Below, in pieces: positions 15,720 through 25,853 of a stretch of 64,000 bases of DNA. The position numbers and the translations under genes were made by a program. Origin of the DNA: Adhaeretor mobilis (GTDB lineage: Bacteria; Planctomycetota; Planctomycetia; Pirellulales; Lacipirellulaceae); contig NZ_CP036263.1 of assembly GCF_007741515.1 (NCBI RefSeq), positions 2,109,501 through 2,173,500 on the forward strand. Direction: 5' to 3'. The notes under the pieces are model-generated. The model was not told where the DNA came from. It made no database searches and worked only from the letters and a program-made list of their open reading frames with translations. Position 1 is the first letter of the stretch; each line of letters opens with the position of its first letter.

Positions 15720-17611
15720 GGATCATCATCCTGCAACTCCCAGACGCTGTGGTACGCCTCCTGAGTTTGGAAGTAATCGAGCAGCTGAGCATAAAACGGA
15801 TTTCCGCAAAGCGTGGCGCTATCGCCAATGATGCGCAGCGCACGTTTCGCGCGCGTGAGGGCTACGTTCGTTCGCCGCGTGTCTGACAGAAAGCCGATTT
15901 CTCCGGTCGTATTACTGCGTACGAAGGTGATGATCACCACTTCTTTCTCGCGTCCCTGGAAGCCATCGACGGTATCGACTTCCAGTCCTTCAAGTTGTAA
16001 CCGGTTCCGCAGTAACCGTACCTGAGCGGCGTAGGGTGCGATCACAGCAATTTGGCTTGGCTCGACTCCCGCTTCGACAAACTGCTGCACTTGCTTCACA
16101 ACCCAGTTGGCTTCTTTCGCATTGAACTTGCTCATGCCGTCGGTCTCGATTTGCTCGTCCCAACTGGCCCCCGCGGTGTCCCAGAATTCGATGATTGGCG
16201 TGTCTGTGAGTTCTTCGGTCACAATGGGCAGGTCAGCTAATCGATGCGATTTCACCGAAGCGTCGGCGATGAGCTGGCCGTCATAAAACTGGTCACTAGA
16301 GAACCGCATGATTGACTCGTGCATGCGATACTGCACCGTAAGCCGTCGGAATACTTGATCTCCAGCCTGATTGATAAGCCGCTCCATCGGGCTAGTGGCA
16401 AATCCTTCGCGGGCGGCTGCTTTCGAGATGATCGTGGGCGGTAGCTGGCAGTGATCGCCAGCTAGTACCAACCGCTTGCCTCGTAGCATGGCCTGCCACA
16501 GGGCCGGCTCGGTGGATTGGCACGCTTCGTCGATTACCACGAGATCAAACTCCCGGTCGCCGAGCAGCTCTTCATCGAGCGTGAGCGTCGTGCAAATGAC
16601 ATCCCCGCGATCGAGCACCTGCTGAACGAGATGCCGCTCCAGGAGTCGTGCTTGTTGGCGCAGGCTTTTTGCTTCTGCGTAGAGCTCACCCTTTCGAGTG
16701 TACGCGTTGCGTGAACGCGACGATTTTGAGGCACTACGCATGAGCATTTCCGCTTCGCGATACATTTCTTGCACGATAGCCGTCGACTCGTCTGCTTCGA
16801 CCAGTTCATCGAGCGTGTGCCCACGAAGCCATTCAAGCACGCGGGCTGGGTGTCCCACGCGGATGACCGACGGCAACTGGGTAACGAGCCGTTCTAGCAA
16901 GTTATCAACTGCAGTGTTGCTAGGCGCACAGGCGAGAATTCTTTCGCCATTGCGAACCGCCTGCAAGATCACCTCCGCAAGCGTGGTCGTCTTGCCCGTG
17001 CCAGGCGGACCATGCAAGATGGCGAAGTCGCGAGCGGACAGAGCAAATCTCACCGCTTCTTCCTGCGGCGGATTCAAGTGCGTGGAGAACTCTACCTTTG
17101 GCGGCTCATGAAATCGCAGTTCCTGAAGGCCGAGCAACCGGTCTCGTAGCCGCGCTTGGCTGCCATTGAGTTGGCGAGCTCGACCGATCGCGGATAGCTG
17201 CCTCCGCCGAGTTCGTTCATCGGGGGAAAGATCCAAGCGAAAATGCCGAGCTTGGGGCCATTCTTCGAGGGCGACTTGCACCGACGTTGCGGTTCGCTTG
17301 CTCACCACGCCGGGGATGCCGCTGCTGTCGGGCTGGTCTTCATCGGAAACCACCACCGGCGCGCCGACTTTCAGCCGGTTCATGGGCAGCCGCTCTGCCG
17401 CGGGCTTTGCGAAGTCAATCAGAAATCGCCCGGCTAGGCCCGACCGATGATCCACAAGCCGCAGATTCACAATCGTCTCGCCAGAGCGTTCGGGATTGCC
17501 CGTGCGCTTCTGCTGCCGACGCTCGACCATGCGTTGCCGCTCAGCCTCGCCCTCCATGTCTAACCAGTGTTCGAGCTGGTCGAAATACTTGTCGGCCGTG
17601 GCCCAATTCAT
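15716..17611 (-). CDS. SF1 DNA/RNA helicase, IGHMBP2/UPF1-like
   Basis: This protein of about 631 residues is an ATP-driven superfamily 1B helicase. The start at 17611 (MNWATADKYFDQLEHWLDMEGEAE) matches where such bacterial proteins begin; an earlier ATG would run into recombinase-relic DNA. The N-terminal third is a beta-barrel (1B) region. It is followed by Walker A (GPPGTGKTTTLAEV), motif Ia/Ib, Walker B (VVIDEACQST), motif III (LAGDHCQLPPT), and C-terminal motifs QYRMH, TVDGFQGREKEVVI and NVALTRAKRAL. All helicase motifs are intact. Relatives act on nucleic acid with 5'-3' polarity; the cellular role in planctomycetes is not known. Its stop codon lies within a perfect palindrome. Confidence 0.92.
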   Translation of the reverse strand: MNWATADKYFDQLEHWLDMEGEAERQRMVERRQQKRTGNPERSGETIVNLRLVDHRSGLAGRFLIDFAKPAAERLPMNRLKVGAPVVVSDEDQPDSSGIPGVVSKRTATSVQVALEEWPQARHFRLDLSPDERTRRRQLSAIGRARQLNGSQARLRDRLLGLQELRFHEPPKVEFSTHLNPPQEEAVRFALSARDFAILHGPPGTGKTTTLAEVILQAVRNGERILACAPSNTAVDNLLERLVTQLPSVIRVGHPARVLEWLRGHTLDELVEADESTAIVQEMYREAEMLMRSASKSSRSRNAYTRKGELYAEAKSLRQQARLLERHLVQQVLDRGDVICTTLTLDEELLGDREFDLVVIDEACQSTEPALWQAMLRGKRLVLAGDHCQLPPTIISKAAAREGFATSPMERLINQAGDQVFRRLTVQYRMHESIMRFSSDQFYDGQLIADASVKSHRLADLPIVTEELTDTPIIEFWDTAGASWDEQIETDGMSKFNAKEANWVVKQVQQFVEAGVEPSQIAVIAPYAAQVRLLRNRLQLEGLEVDTVDGFQGREKEVVIITFVRSNTTGEIGFLSDTRRTNVALTRAKRALRIIGDSATLCGNPFYAQLLDYFQTQEAYHSVWELQDDDP

Positions 17612-17614
17612 GAA

Positions 17615-17788
17615 GTGCTCTCTGTAGGAATCGAACAACTGCCGGAAATCCCTAATGATACACTCATCGCTGCCGATGGCGGCGCAAAATGCGGCGCCTG
17701 GCGCACAATTGGCCCCGTTGGACGCGGACCTAGCCGCCATTGGCGAAGGTTGGGGCTTGATACCCGATGCCGTGAAGGTGGGGATCTG
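17615..17788 (+). pseudogene. Frameshifted relic resembling a tyrosine recombinase C-terminal tail
   Basis: The plus strand reads VLSVGIEQLPEIPNDTL...GGAKCGA in one frame and then, after a shift, NAAPGAQLAPLDADLAAI and WGLIPDAVKVGI in another. The same order of motifs (VGIEQ, GGAECGA, VDADLAELI, LPNAVKAGIL) is found in one frame at 28.2-28.4 kb, with clear DNA-level similarity. Such tails (DLA..., LP.AV.AGIL) are known to me from planctomycete tyrosine recombinases; that assignment is from memory. The relic begins beside the helicase start. The remaining bases to 17948 hold nothing recognisable. Confidence 0.5.
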
Positions 17789-17948
17789 CCCCCCACGTGT
17801 GGAACATAAGGGAAGCAGTCCTTTCGGGCCAGCCCCGCTCGCTTGCTAAGACTTAGCCGAAGCGAGGTGCGCTACGTTCCCTTCGCGGCAGCCATAATCA
17901 CTCATACTGCCACATGCCCGATGAAATGAAAGAGACAAGGTCAACTAT

Positions 17949-20900
17949 CTATCGGGTCGGATTGACTACCTGCGGGGCGACCTGTTCTTCGCTGGCGAGG
18001 TATGCCAAAAGGTCGCGGAACTGTTCATCAGTCAACGTATTTAACATTCCATCAGGCATCATCGAAACGTTGGATGTGAAGACTTCGTCAACGTCTTTCA
18101 TGTCGAGTTTTACTGTCGTGTCCTGCGTGCGAACGGTAATCCTGTGATCGTCCTGCTGGACGATGAATCCGCTAAAGAGGCGGCCGTCAACGGTAACGAC
18201 GATTGTCTGCCGGTAGGTCGCATCGATCTCCTCGCTGGGGTCGATCAGGTTCCGGATGACATAGTCGGCACTTTTCCGACCGGAGCCCGTCAGATCGGGA
18301 GCAATCGTGCCTCCCTCACCGAACAGTGTATGGCACTTGGAGCAGGTTCGATCGAAAAGTGTACGACCCGCAGCAACGTCGCCTGATCGGAGATAATCGG
18401 CTGACATGACCTCTTTGAGTCGAATGATTTCGTCTGCCTTGAGGACTGAGGTGTCATCGTCGGCCCAGATTCCGACAACGCGCTGCTGAATATCTGAGTC
18501 ACTGAAATTTCGTAGCTGCTGAAGGGCGAACGCAGAGACATCCGACCGTGACACCACACCATTGCTGATGGCCCTCAGGAGAGCTGCCGCGAATTGTCTA
18601 CGCGTCACGAGTACTGCAACCGCGCTCCGTTTCTCTTCTGCGGACAACGTTGAAAACTGCTGCAGAAGGATTTGTGCCGTTGTCCTGTCGCTGTTTGCGA
18701 GCAGTGCCTCCAGGGCATACTTGCGAAGGTCGGAATCCGTTTTGACGAGGTCATGAAGCAGATCTATCGAGAGGCCGTTATCAATTTTCAGAAGTGAGCG
18801 AAAAGCACTGCAACGCTCAGCAACGTTTCCGCTTTTATCGATGACAACCTGCCGCATGTTGCTGATGACGTCTTGGTCTCCAAATAGGACGGCCAACTGT
18901 ACTCCCACGGATCGAAGTTCATCTGAATCGGCTTTTGTTAGTTGGGCGTAAAGTTTTTTCCACGATTTGGGTTCCTGCTGGCTGCCGCGAGATGCCAGCG
19001 ATTCATTCATGCCCTTCAGCAAATCGGCAGCGATCTGCTCGTCGTCGGTACTGAGAGTTGCCCTGACGATGTCTTCAAGAGGAGGTGGCTGAATGTCAGC
19101 GATTCGCCGCGCGATGTACTTTCGAACCAGAGGGATCCGGGAGTCCAATGCAACCTTAAGTGCCTCAGCGAGGTGCTTCTCAACGGCCGGTTCGAGGCCG
19201 TACCAGATCATCAGAGGAAGGTAGGGGTCGGTGGCGTCCTCGGCGTGATTCAGTAACCGAGATGCCAAGTCAAGACGGTGAGCTGGGTCCAGGCGTTGAA
19301 GAGCAGACGCCAGTTCGAGACGAACTTTGGCAGATGGGTCTGAATCGGCGGACGAAGACAATTGTTCCAGATAGTGTGAGGGGATCCAGTTTCTTGTTAC
19401 TCCGTCGGAGAAGCTCGTGTCGCAATTGCTTCTGTCCGTGACAAGTCTCAGCGCCCATCGCCGGATGTGTTCGCTGTCGTCACCCTTGCGGAGCAACACC
19501 TCGCACAACTGTTGCTGGTCGAGCGGGTGCAGTGCCCACAATGCCCTGAGGCGATGGAGTTCGTCTGCATCGCTCTGAACAACCGAAATCAATTGATCTC
19601 GTGCGTCGGCGACGTCCACACCACGGATATGTCGTTCGTGGAGAATTCTTCGTGCGCGGCGTACAAACCATTCGTTGGGATGGCTAACAAGTTCAGCCAG
19701 TTCAAGGTTCGATTTCTTCTGCAGATTGATCGTTTTGCGCTGCGGGTCTCCATACGTCACTTTATAGATGCGTCCGGTGGTGCGATGACTGCCGTCGCTG
19801 TCATGGCATTCGCCGTAGTCGTGCCAGTCAGAGACGTAGACACCGCCGTCTGGGCCATACTTGATGGACATCCCTCGAAACCACGGATCGTTCCCAAACA
19901 GGAAGTCGTCGTCATGTTCCCCGACGTACGTTGATCGCTTCGGAATCAGCCGGTCATTGTTGACGCGATTTCCGTGGAGGTTGTTAGTAAAGAATGTCCC
20001 GTGATATTTCTCTGGCCAGTTATCCCCAAGGTAAATCATTGCGCCGCAGTGGGCGTGTCCTCCACCACTGACAGAGTGCGAGTGATACCCTTCGTCATGG
20101 TCGTGATTCACAACTGCGGCTGCTTCGACGGTCGCACTATTTGCTTGCTTCTTAATCTTGTGACTGCTGAGATTTCGAGAACTTTGCCAGGTTCCGCCGC
20201 CCCAGTGCAGGTGATTCGTCACAGACTGAATGCGACTATAAGCGAAAGGGTTGTCGCGCTCAGCAGCGCGGCGTTCACAGTACATACCGGGCACGATGTG
20301 CCACAGATGAGCGATGACCGTATTGGCGGTGAAGAGGTCCCCGAATTCGTTGAAGTCAGCGCCCCAGGGGTTTACCATTCCCTCCGCAACCTTCTCGAAG
20401 CGGTGCGAAATGGGATGAAACCGCCAGATTCCCCTTGTGATCGGTGTTCGTTGCTCTTTGGGTGTATTTGGTTCTCCAACTAGTGACTGAGTCGACAGAC
20501 CTATCGCTCCGTAAAGCCAGCCGTCGGGGCCCCAATGGAAATTGTTCAGGACGTTATTTGTAGAAATTTGAAACCCGTCTAGCATGACCACGGGATCGCC
20601 ATCCGGAATGTCGTCCTTATCTCTGTCCGGGATAAATAGGAGTTCCGGTGTGTTCGCCAGCCACACGCCGCCGTGTCCCAGTGCAATCCCAGTTAAGTAG
20701 CGCCCTTGATCCCAGAACACTTTCCGTTTGTCAAATTCGCCATCATGATCGGTGTCTTCCAATATGATGACTCGGTCGGTGGCGTTCTCTTCCTTCCAGT
20801 GCGGGTGAGAATAGTTCTCCACGACCCATAGCCGGCCTCGGTCGTCGAAGTCAAAGGCAATCGGGCGGCGGATATCCGGCTCACCAGCGAACAGTGTTAC

Positions 20901-21059
20901 GTGAAACCCCTCGGGAACCGTAATGCGGCTGAGCGAATCCTGTGGCGAGAGCGAAACGTCATTGGGATTCTGGCTGTTTTCGACACCCTTGGGCAGATCA
21001 TCAGCCATAACCGTACTGGCCAGCAGTAGAAACGCAATTAGTCGCATACCGAATTTCAT
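17949..21059 (-). CDS. PVC-type heme-binding CxxCH protein (membrane-bound dehydrogenase-like)
   Basis: This 1036-residue secreted protein has a signal peptide (1-19, ending VMADD). It continues with a beta-propeller of the membrane-bound dehydrogenase/glucose-sorbosone dehydrogenase type (about 40-420; FDFDDRGRLWVVENYSHP, NNFHWGPDGWLYGAIG). A HEAT-like helical region (about 470-860) follows, then a cytochrome c domain with the heme site CSKCH at 906-910 and a distal methionine region (MMPDGM). This architecture is typical of planctomycetes and related phyla. It probably oxidises a sugar-like substrate in the periplasm or paryphoplasm and passes electrons to the heme; the substrate is unknown. 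The lipase-like gene lies 33 bp or more upstream on the same strand, so co-transcription is likely. Confidence 0.88.
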   Translation of the reverse strand: MKFGMRLIAFLLLASTVMADDLPKGVENSQNPNDVSLSPQDSLSRITVPEGFHVTLFAGEPDIRRPIAFDFDDRGRLWVVENYSHPHWKEENATDRVIILEDTDHDGEFDKRKVFWDQGRYLTGIALGHGGVWLANTPELLFIPDRDKDDIPDGDPVVMLDGFQISTNNVLNNFHWGPDGWLYGAIGLSTQSLVGEPNTPKEQRTPITRGIWRFHPISHRFEKVAEGMVNPWGADFNEFGDLFTANTVIAHLWHIVPGMYCERRAAERDNPFAYSRIQSVTNHLHWGGGTWQSSRNLSSHKIKKQANSATVEAAAVVNHDHDEGYHSHSVSGGGHAHCGAMIYLGDNWPEKYHGTFFTNNLHGNRVNNDRLIPKRSTYVGEHDDDFLFGNDPWFRGMSIKYGPDGGVYVSDWHDYGECHDSDGSHRTTGRIYKVTYGDPQRKTINLQKKSNLELAELVSHPNEWFVRRARRILHERHIRGVDVADARDQLISVVQSDADELHRLRALWALHPLDQQQLCEVLLRKGDDSEHIRRWALRLVTDRSNCDTSFSDGVTRNWIPSHYLEQLSSSADSDPSAKVRLELASALQRLDPAHRLDLASRLLNHAEDATDPYLPLMIWYGLEPAVEKHLAEALKVALDSRIPLVRKYIARRIADIQPPPLEDIVRATLSTDDEQIAADLLKGMNESLASRGSQQEPKSWKKLYAQLTKADSDELRSVGVQLAVLFGDQDVISNMRQVVIDKSGNVAERCSAFRSLLKIDNGLSIDLLHDLVKTDSDLRKYALEALLANSDRTTAQILLQQFSTLSAEEKRSAVAVLVTRRQFAAALLRAISNGVVSRSDVSAFALQQLRNFSDSDIQQRVVGIWADDDTSVLKADEIIRLKEVMSADYLRSGDVAAGRTLFDRTCSKCHTLFGEGGTIAPDLTGSGRKSADYVIRNLIDPSEEIDATYRQTIVVTVDGRLFSGFIVQQDDHRITVRTQDTTVKLDMKDVDEVFTSNVSMMPDGMLNTLTDEQFRDLLAYLASEEQVAPQVVNPTR

Positions 21060-21092
21060 CGATCACTACCTGAATGGCAAGCTCCGGGACGA

Positions 21093-22427
21093 TCACTTAC
21101 GTAGACGTGTCAGAACGGATTCGTAGAGCTCGTGACCCTCCAACTCGTTTTCGTTCTGCAGTGCCTCAAGATGTGTAAACTTAAGTAAGATGGTGTCTTC
21201 CACCCCCTCAAGACGCCCACGTTTGACTGCCACAACATCGTCTCCTTTGCCCTCCAGGACTTCTTCGAGGTCGGCCAATGTCGCGTCTAAGTGAGGAGTG
21301 AGTAGGCTGGTCACTTCGCTTTGTGATTGAACTGATTTGAGTTGCTGTCGATAATTCTCCAGGCGTGCCTTGGTAACCCGAGCGCCAGTCCCGAGGATGA
21401 TAGAGTAGCTAATGTTCGGATTTCTTGGTCGAGCGTTCAGTCTACGCAAAAAATGTGAGCCAGGTGTCAAGTCGACTGCAGCCTCGTTCATTCCATCTGC
21501 GACTGCGGCGTACCATCGGGAGACATCGCCTCGCTGCGGGTCTGGCGACGCATGGTCGAGGACATCGATTCCGAAAGAGTAATTCGCAAGTAGCGAGCCG
21601 TGGGTTGGCGGAGCGATCATAATCAGTTTAGTGACATTGCCAGGATCAAGCTCAGGGTCCTCGACGGTAGCGCGCGCAACAAGTCCGCCCATTGAATGGG
21701 TCACTAACGCGATAGCCCGCTTGGGATGTTTTGCAGCAATCGCTTTCAACTCGTTCGATAGCAGCAGCGCAGAGTCGACGATTGGTTGGTCATCTGGATA
21801 GCTAAAAATCCCGCTGTTGAATTCCGCTCTCTGAAAGGTATCCACAAGTTTTCGAAATCGCAACGGTGACGAATTGAATCCGTGGATGACAATGACCAAT
21901 GCCTTGTTATCGTCGGTCTGCTGCCATCCCTCTGAGAGTTGTAGTCCGAAAAGCTCACCTGCGGGGTCTCTTAGCTTTTCGCGAATTTGCCGATTGAGAT
22001 TTCGCCGCTTTTCTCGAATCGCCGCTTGATCGATCTTCACAAGCAAATGCGCATTGTCTTGGCCTGCATCTCCGGGAACGATACGCATATTAATGTCAGG
22101 GCTTAAGAAGGCGTTGATGCCAATCAGAACGAATCGGCTGGAATCAAGATTCAAATCAAGCGTGCCAGAAGGCAATTTATCCTTCAATGCGCCGTCATTA
22201 AACTGCCCGGTTCGCACCATGGCTCGCAAAATATCGCCCCAGGCAACTTGCCCCTTCTTCGCTGCTATTCGGATCTGCAGGATCTCGCTAACTTCGGCAA
22301 CCTCCATACTTACATTGTCCGCCGGAGCAGCTGGTTCTTGACCGTTAGCTTGAGGGACAAGCAGCGCTAGGCCAATCACTACTGTTGCGACCCAATTTCT
22401 GACTCGGACGATTGTCTTCATAGTCAT
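21093..22427 (-). CDS. Secreted alpha/beta hydrolase, lipase-like
   Basis: This protein of about 444 residues has a signal peptide (hydrophobic VATVVIGLALLVPQANGQ). After an all-beta N-terminal part, an alpha/beta hydrolase domain opens with ALVIVIHGFNSSPLRF (oxyanion region). The nucleophile elbow ALVTHSMGGLVA holds the catalytic Ser. The later histidine is probably in APPTHGSLLA or near GSHFLRR, and I cannot settle which. The pattern resembles lipases and PGAP1-like esterases. Start codons at 22445 (GTG), 22427 and 22421 (ATG) are all possible; 22427 is chosen for spacing. It precedes the PVC-type cytochrome gene on the same strand. Confidence 0.8.
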   Translation of the reverse strand: MTMKTIVRVRNWVATVVIGLALLVPQANGQEPAAPADNVSMEVAEVSEILQIRIAAKKGQVAWGDILRAMVRTGQFNDGALKDKLPSGTLDLNLDSSRFVLIGINAFLSPDINMRIVPGDAGQDNAHLLVKIDQAAIREKRRNLNRQIREKLRDPAGELFGLQLSEGWQQTDDNKALVIVIHGFNSSPLRFRKLVDTFQRAEFNSGIFSYPDDQPIVDSALLLSNELKAIAAKHPKRAIALVTHSMGGLVARATVEDPELDPGNVTKLIMIAPPTHGSLLANYSFGIDVLDHASPDPQRGDVSRWYAAVADGMNEAAVDLTPGSHFLRRLNARPRNPNISYSIILGTGARVTKARLENYRQQLKSVQSQSEVTSLLTPHLDATLADLEEVLEGKGDDVVAVKRGRLEGVEDTILLKFTHLEALQNENELEGHELYESVLTRLRK

Positions 22428-22882
22428 TGCTACTTTCTTGGTCACGCCGACCCTTTTCTAGATGCCTATGCGGCAAGTTTCAGCGGTTAGTTTCTCAAAC
22501 CCTAGTGTAGCAGAGGAATTCGTGTCACTCCGATTAGAAATCTCACCAAATGTAGTTAGAGTCCAGTGCAAGGAACGAAACGTGGAGTCGCCCGTCTAAA
22601 TTTGGGCGCACCAATGCAACCTCTTCTGGCTCATGCCTGCGACATCGTTCGACGTCACCGCTAACTCCCTTCGGTCGTAAACTGCTAGTACGTTGGTTCC
22701 GAAGAGATCTCCGTCTGAGGTCACATCGGGACACCGTGCATAGTGGAGAGTGTCTTAGGAATCTGAGACGTAGGTTTGGTGTTCATCTCTCGAGGGACGT
22801 CTCGAACTCTCGAACCCGCATAGAAGGGCGTCACCTCATGCAAGTCAGAAATTGCCGTTTCCAACCCGCAGCCAAGTCGTAG
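22428..22882. other. Intergenic region, no gene recognised
   Basis: This 455-bp gap lies between the DUF502 gene and the hydrolase gene on the same strand. A 63-codon minus frame exists at 22543-22734, but it has basic, unstructured composition and no ribosome site, so it is not called. No RNA or clear terminator was seen. Confidence 0.35.
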
Positions 22883-23458
22883 TTACCTCTCCTCGCGTCG
22901 AGTTTCAACTGCTGGTGAGCTTCTATTTACTGATGAAAGCAATTCTTCGGAATTACGCCCTAAACGTTCGCAAATCGCCGCCGTCTCATTGAAGTCGGTG
23001 TCGAGTTTTTGAATCCGATTGGGCTCTACAAGCGCTACCGAACCAATCCATGGATCGGGTGATCCCGGTAAGTAAACAATGACAAGCTCGCTCTCAGTGC
23101 GACCCGATTCGTACCCGATTCGGGTCATGTCGTCGAGTCGGACCGTGACGGGGATAAGGGAGGGAGTCAGCGTCTCGCCACCGATGTTGCCAGCAACAAT
23201 GTCTTTATAGATGGCGTACTTGGGGAAGACCATCACAAGCTGTTTCTCGATAGCTTGAGAAAACTTCCGACCAAAAGCACGCCGCGCTGCTAGACCGAAC
23301 AGAAAGCAGAGGATGAGTAGAATAGCTACAGCGATCAAAAATAAGAGTGTCAGGCCATAGGCGGTGTGCACCGGCATGTACTCTTTGAGTGGATCGTAGA
23401 TCACCGCCACAATATTATAGACGTATCCTAGCAACGCTCCGATTACTGCAACGGGCAA
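22883..23458 (-). CDS. DUF502 family membrane protein (5' end disrupted)
   Basis: The readable part is about 191 residues of a DUF502 protein with two N-terminal membrane helices (around VAVIGALLGYVYNIVAVIY and YGLTLLFLIAVAILLILCFLFGL). A soluble domain follows with VFPKYAIYKDIVAGN and ELVIVYLPGSPDPWIGSV, typical of the family. The coordinates given use a TTG at 23458. However, the frame stays open upstream to 23515 and encodes the normal family start (FLKTTAVGGLIFLLP). Just beyond lies a TAA at 23518-23516, and three codons before that is an ATG at 23527 with GGAG seven bases upstream. The gene therefore looks interrupted at codon 4, or starts at a non-ATG codon. Confidence 0.75.
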   Translation of the reverse strand: MPVAVIGALLGYVYNIVAVIYDPLKEYMPVHTAYGLTLLFLIAVAILLILCFLFGLAARRAFGRKFSQAIEKQLVMVFPKYAIYKDIVAGNIGGETLTPSLIPVTVRLDDMTRIGYESGRTESELVIVYLPGSPDPWIGSVALVEPNRIQKLDTDFNETAAICERLGRNSEELLSSVNRSSPAVETRREER

Positions 23459-23527
23459 CAGAAAGATCAGTCCGCCGACTGCGGTTGTCTTGAGGAAACC
23501 ATAGGTCTTGGATGGTTAGTATTTCAT

Positions 23528-24557
23528 TCGGAAACTCCAGAGTCAATTACCTTCACCACAATGCCCAATCGGAGAAAATTTACGAGCCAACTCGACCAGA
23601 ACCGCTGAGGCGGCATCGTTGGTGATCTCGATCAGGATACAGCAAAAAAAAGGTGATTCCATCCGCTGCCGAACAGGCTACCTGGACCCACGTCGAAAAC
23701 CGCCTGTCCCGTTTTGCCGGCTAGGGCACAAAAACAATTGTCGTTATCGCGGCGGCGTGAACATGTGCCGCTGCAATTTCTTGTTAGCAAAGTGCCGTTG
23801 GTGTTCCTGTACCGAATGCTTGAACCTTAGAAAGCGAAATCGGCTTTCGAGCGTGATGTCATGGATGCCGTCTGTGTAAACAAACGATTGAGCAAGGCAC
23901 AGAAATCGTTTCTTCAGACTAGTGAAATGACTAGTCGCATTCGGATTCAGTGATCTGCCTCATAAGATTCCAACGAGTCGATGACAGGCAATTCGAGCTT
24001 CTCCGATTGTTGGACTACAAAAAACCAGGCATCAGAAGCGTCGAAGTTTCGGTCCGATTCGTACGGCGCGCAAATACGACGACGTAATTTGGCATGTTGT
24101 CGTTTCTGCTGTCGGAGGTGAACGCTGCGGAAGGATGCGTAGCCACGTCTTGATGGCATGCCTCAATCCCTGAAGCCGATCAGCCAGGTGTGGAGAGTTA
24201 TCAATTGGACCGTGAAATTTCCTGCCCCGCCGGCCGGGCACATTTTCGCCAGTCAAGTTGGGACCGCGGCTTTTTCAGCAGCAGTGAACGGGGGGACGCT
24301 AGAGCGTTAGGTGGCACTACGGAAACGGGTAACCAGCCATTCAGGTTTGTTTCATGCTACTTCGAGCCGCATTCGAGCTCTAAAGCCAAGATTTCATTAT
24401 CCTCCCACCCCAGGAAATCAGTGGGATTTAGAAAAAATCGTATTTCCCCCCTGAGAAAATGTTGCAAACCGCAATTTATTTGCTTAGAACTAGTCAATGG
24501 TCGCCATGATCTGTATGGCGGTGTTTCGGTAACCTCTTTCATATTGGGGACTGGATT
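23528..24557. other. Long intergenic region, no secure gene
   Basis: The 1030 bp before the PEP-CTERM gene contain only short frames. The best is a 70-codon minus frame at 23947-24159 (MPSRRGYASFRSVHLRQQKR), which has plausible composition but no well-placed ribosome site or known family. The promoter of the downstream PEP-CTERM gene should lie near the end. I see no RNA gene or repeat here. Confidence 0.35.
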
Positions 24558-25778
24558 ATGCGATCGACAGCTCTTCTGAAGTTGACTGGTGCGGCGACTC
24601 TCGTTGCGTTGATGGTCACAAGTAACGCCTGGGCTACGATTCCTTACGGATCGGTAACCCCGGGACTTCCAGCACTCGGGCCGGGAATTGCGCCTCCAAG
24701 CACTGTGCCAGGAAAAGAATACTCTCACGACATTGATGAGGAAGTAACCGCCGTCGGCGTTGCACCGGATCCGAAGCAAGTGATCGCTTGGGATGGCTCT
24801 GGTGGCGTGGCCAATGGGCTGGATTTCTCGCCGCCTGTCTTTCCGACTGTGCTAATAGACTTTGAGATCGACGCTATTGCGAATCACGATGACTTCCTCT
24901 TCAACCAGTTGCTCTCCGACGATGCTCACTTACTATTCTCGCTAGACAAAGATTTTGTTTTGTACACGCCAGGAGGGCCAGTACCTTCGATGCTGCCACC
25001 GGGCACCCCACCCGGAGTAACGTTGGCTAACGGCAATGTCGTTGGGGGCTCAGGTGAAATTTCTTATGAACTGGGTGTCTTTGGCGGCGCAAATGCACCC
25101 GACACGCAGGGCCTTTGGGCAAGCCAGGCCGCGATTAATGGTATGCCGTTTCCCGATGACCTGGACGGACTGGAAATTTGGGGGCCCGAGCCCGCACTCA
25201 CTGCCGATACCGATAAGCTTTCGTTACGGCTCGACGCTGCGACCGGGTTTGCTGGACCTCCGGTATCAGTTTTCAATGGCGACGGCACACCCTACATCGA
25301 TCTTCCCACAATCACTGCTGCGGTGACTTCACTGCTAGGCCCCCTCCCCACCAGCATTGAGCCAGATCGCCTTAACCTCGACGCGTTGATGGTGAAAGAT
25401 GTTTTGGGCGAAGACAGCAGTTTTGATGGCGACCCTACGGGCGGCGGTGCTGACCCCGACCGTATCATCTTTAGTATCGACCAGATCCCCGATCCGGCCG
25501 ACCCTGATGGCTACTATGCTACGGGTAGCGAGCTTTTTGTCCTCGATGCCGCGGGGGGCGCGTTCTTCCTGGCTCACGGAGGACACCTCTGGGACCACGG
25601 CTACGCGCTAAGTACTTTTAGTATCGGCATGCCCGGCCCTGATCAAAACTTTGGCGTGTTCGACATCGATGCCATCGAAGCAGTTACCGCGGGCGTTGTA
25701 CCTGAGCCTACTACTTTAGTTCTCGCGTTCAGTGTCGTTATGGGCGCTATGCTGTTCACCCGGCGACAAACCGCATAG
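24558..25778 (+). CDS. PEP-CTERM sorting domain protein
   Basis: This 406-residue secreted protein has a signal peptide (residues 1-27, cleaved after AWA). The body is a Pro/Gly/Asp-rich domain with no catalytic motif that I recognise. The C-terminus is VVPEPTTLVLAFSVVMGAMLFTRRQ: the PEP motif, one hydrophobic helix and a basic tail. Repeated LSDDAHLLFSLD and VIAWDGSGG-like stretches suggest a beta-sandwich. The gene stands alone, preceded by a long gap and followed by a strong terminator. Such proteins are anchored or released at the surface after exosortase processing; a function cannot be assigned. Confidence 0.85.
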   Translation: MRSTALLKLTGAATLVALMVTSNAWATIPYGSVTPGLPALGPGIAPPSTVPGKEYSHDIDEEVTAVGVAPDPKQVIAWDGSGGVANGLDFSPPVFPTVLIDFEIDAIANHDDFLFNQLLSDDAHLLFSLDKDFVLYTPGGPVPSMLPPGTPPGVTLANGNVVGGSGEISYELGVFGGANAPDTQGLWASQAAINGMPFPDDLDGLEIWGPEPALTADTDKLSLRLDAATGFAGPPVSVFNGDGTPYIDLPTITAAVTSLLGPLPTSIEPDRLNLDALMVKDVLGEDSSFDGDPTGGGADPDRIIFSIDQIPDPADPDGYYATGSELFVLDAAGGAFFLAHGGHLWDHGYALSTFSIGMPGPDQNFGVFDIDAIEAVTAGVVPEPTTLVLAFSVVMGAMLFTRRQTA

Positions 25779-25853
25779 CAACCTGCTAGATCAGAAGGCT
25801 AGAGGCGGCATTCGAGAATCAAGCTTCGTGGGGCTACCGCAGTGCTTCGGACT

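Noticed and set aside
15592..17788. tRNA-Arg as attachment site of an island ending at the 17.6 kb relic
   Set aside because: No duplicate of the tRNA 3' end was found, and the helicase gene between them looks like ordinary chromosome.
22543..22734. 63-codon minus frame
   Set aside because: Arg/Ser-rich composition, no ribosome site and no recognisable domain.
23947..24159. 70-codon minus frame with protein-like composition
   Set aside because: No well-spaced ribosome site and no family recognised; kept only as a note in the intergenic entry.
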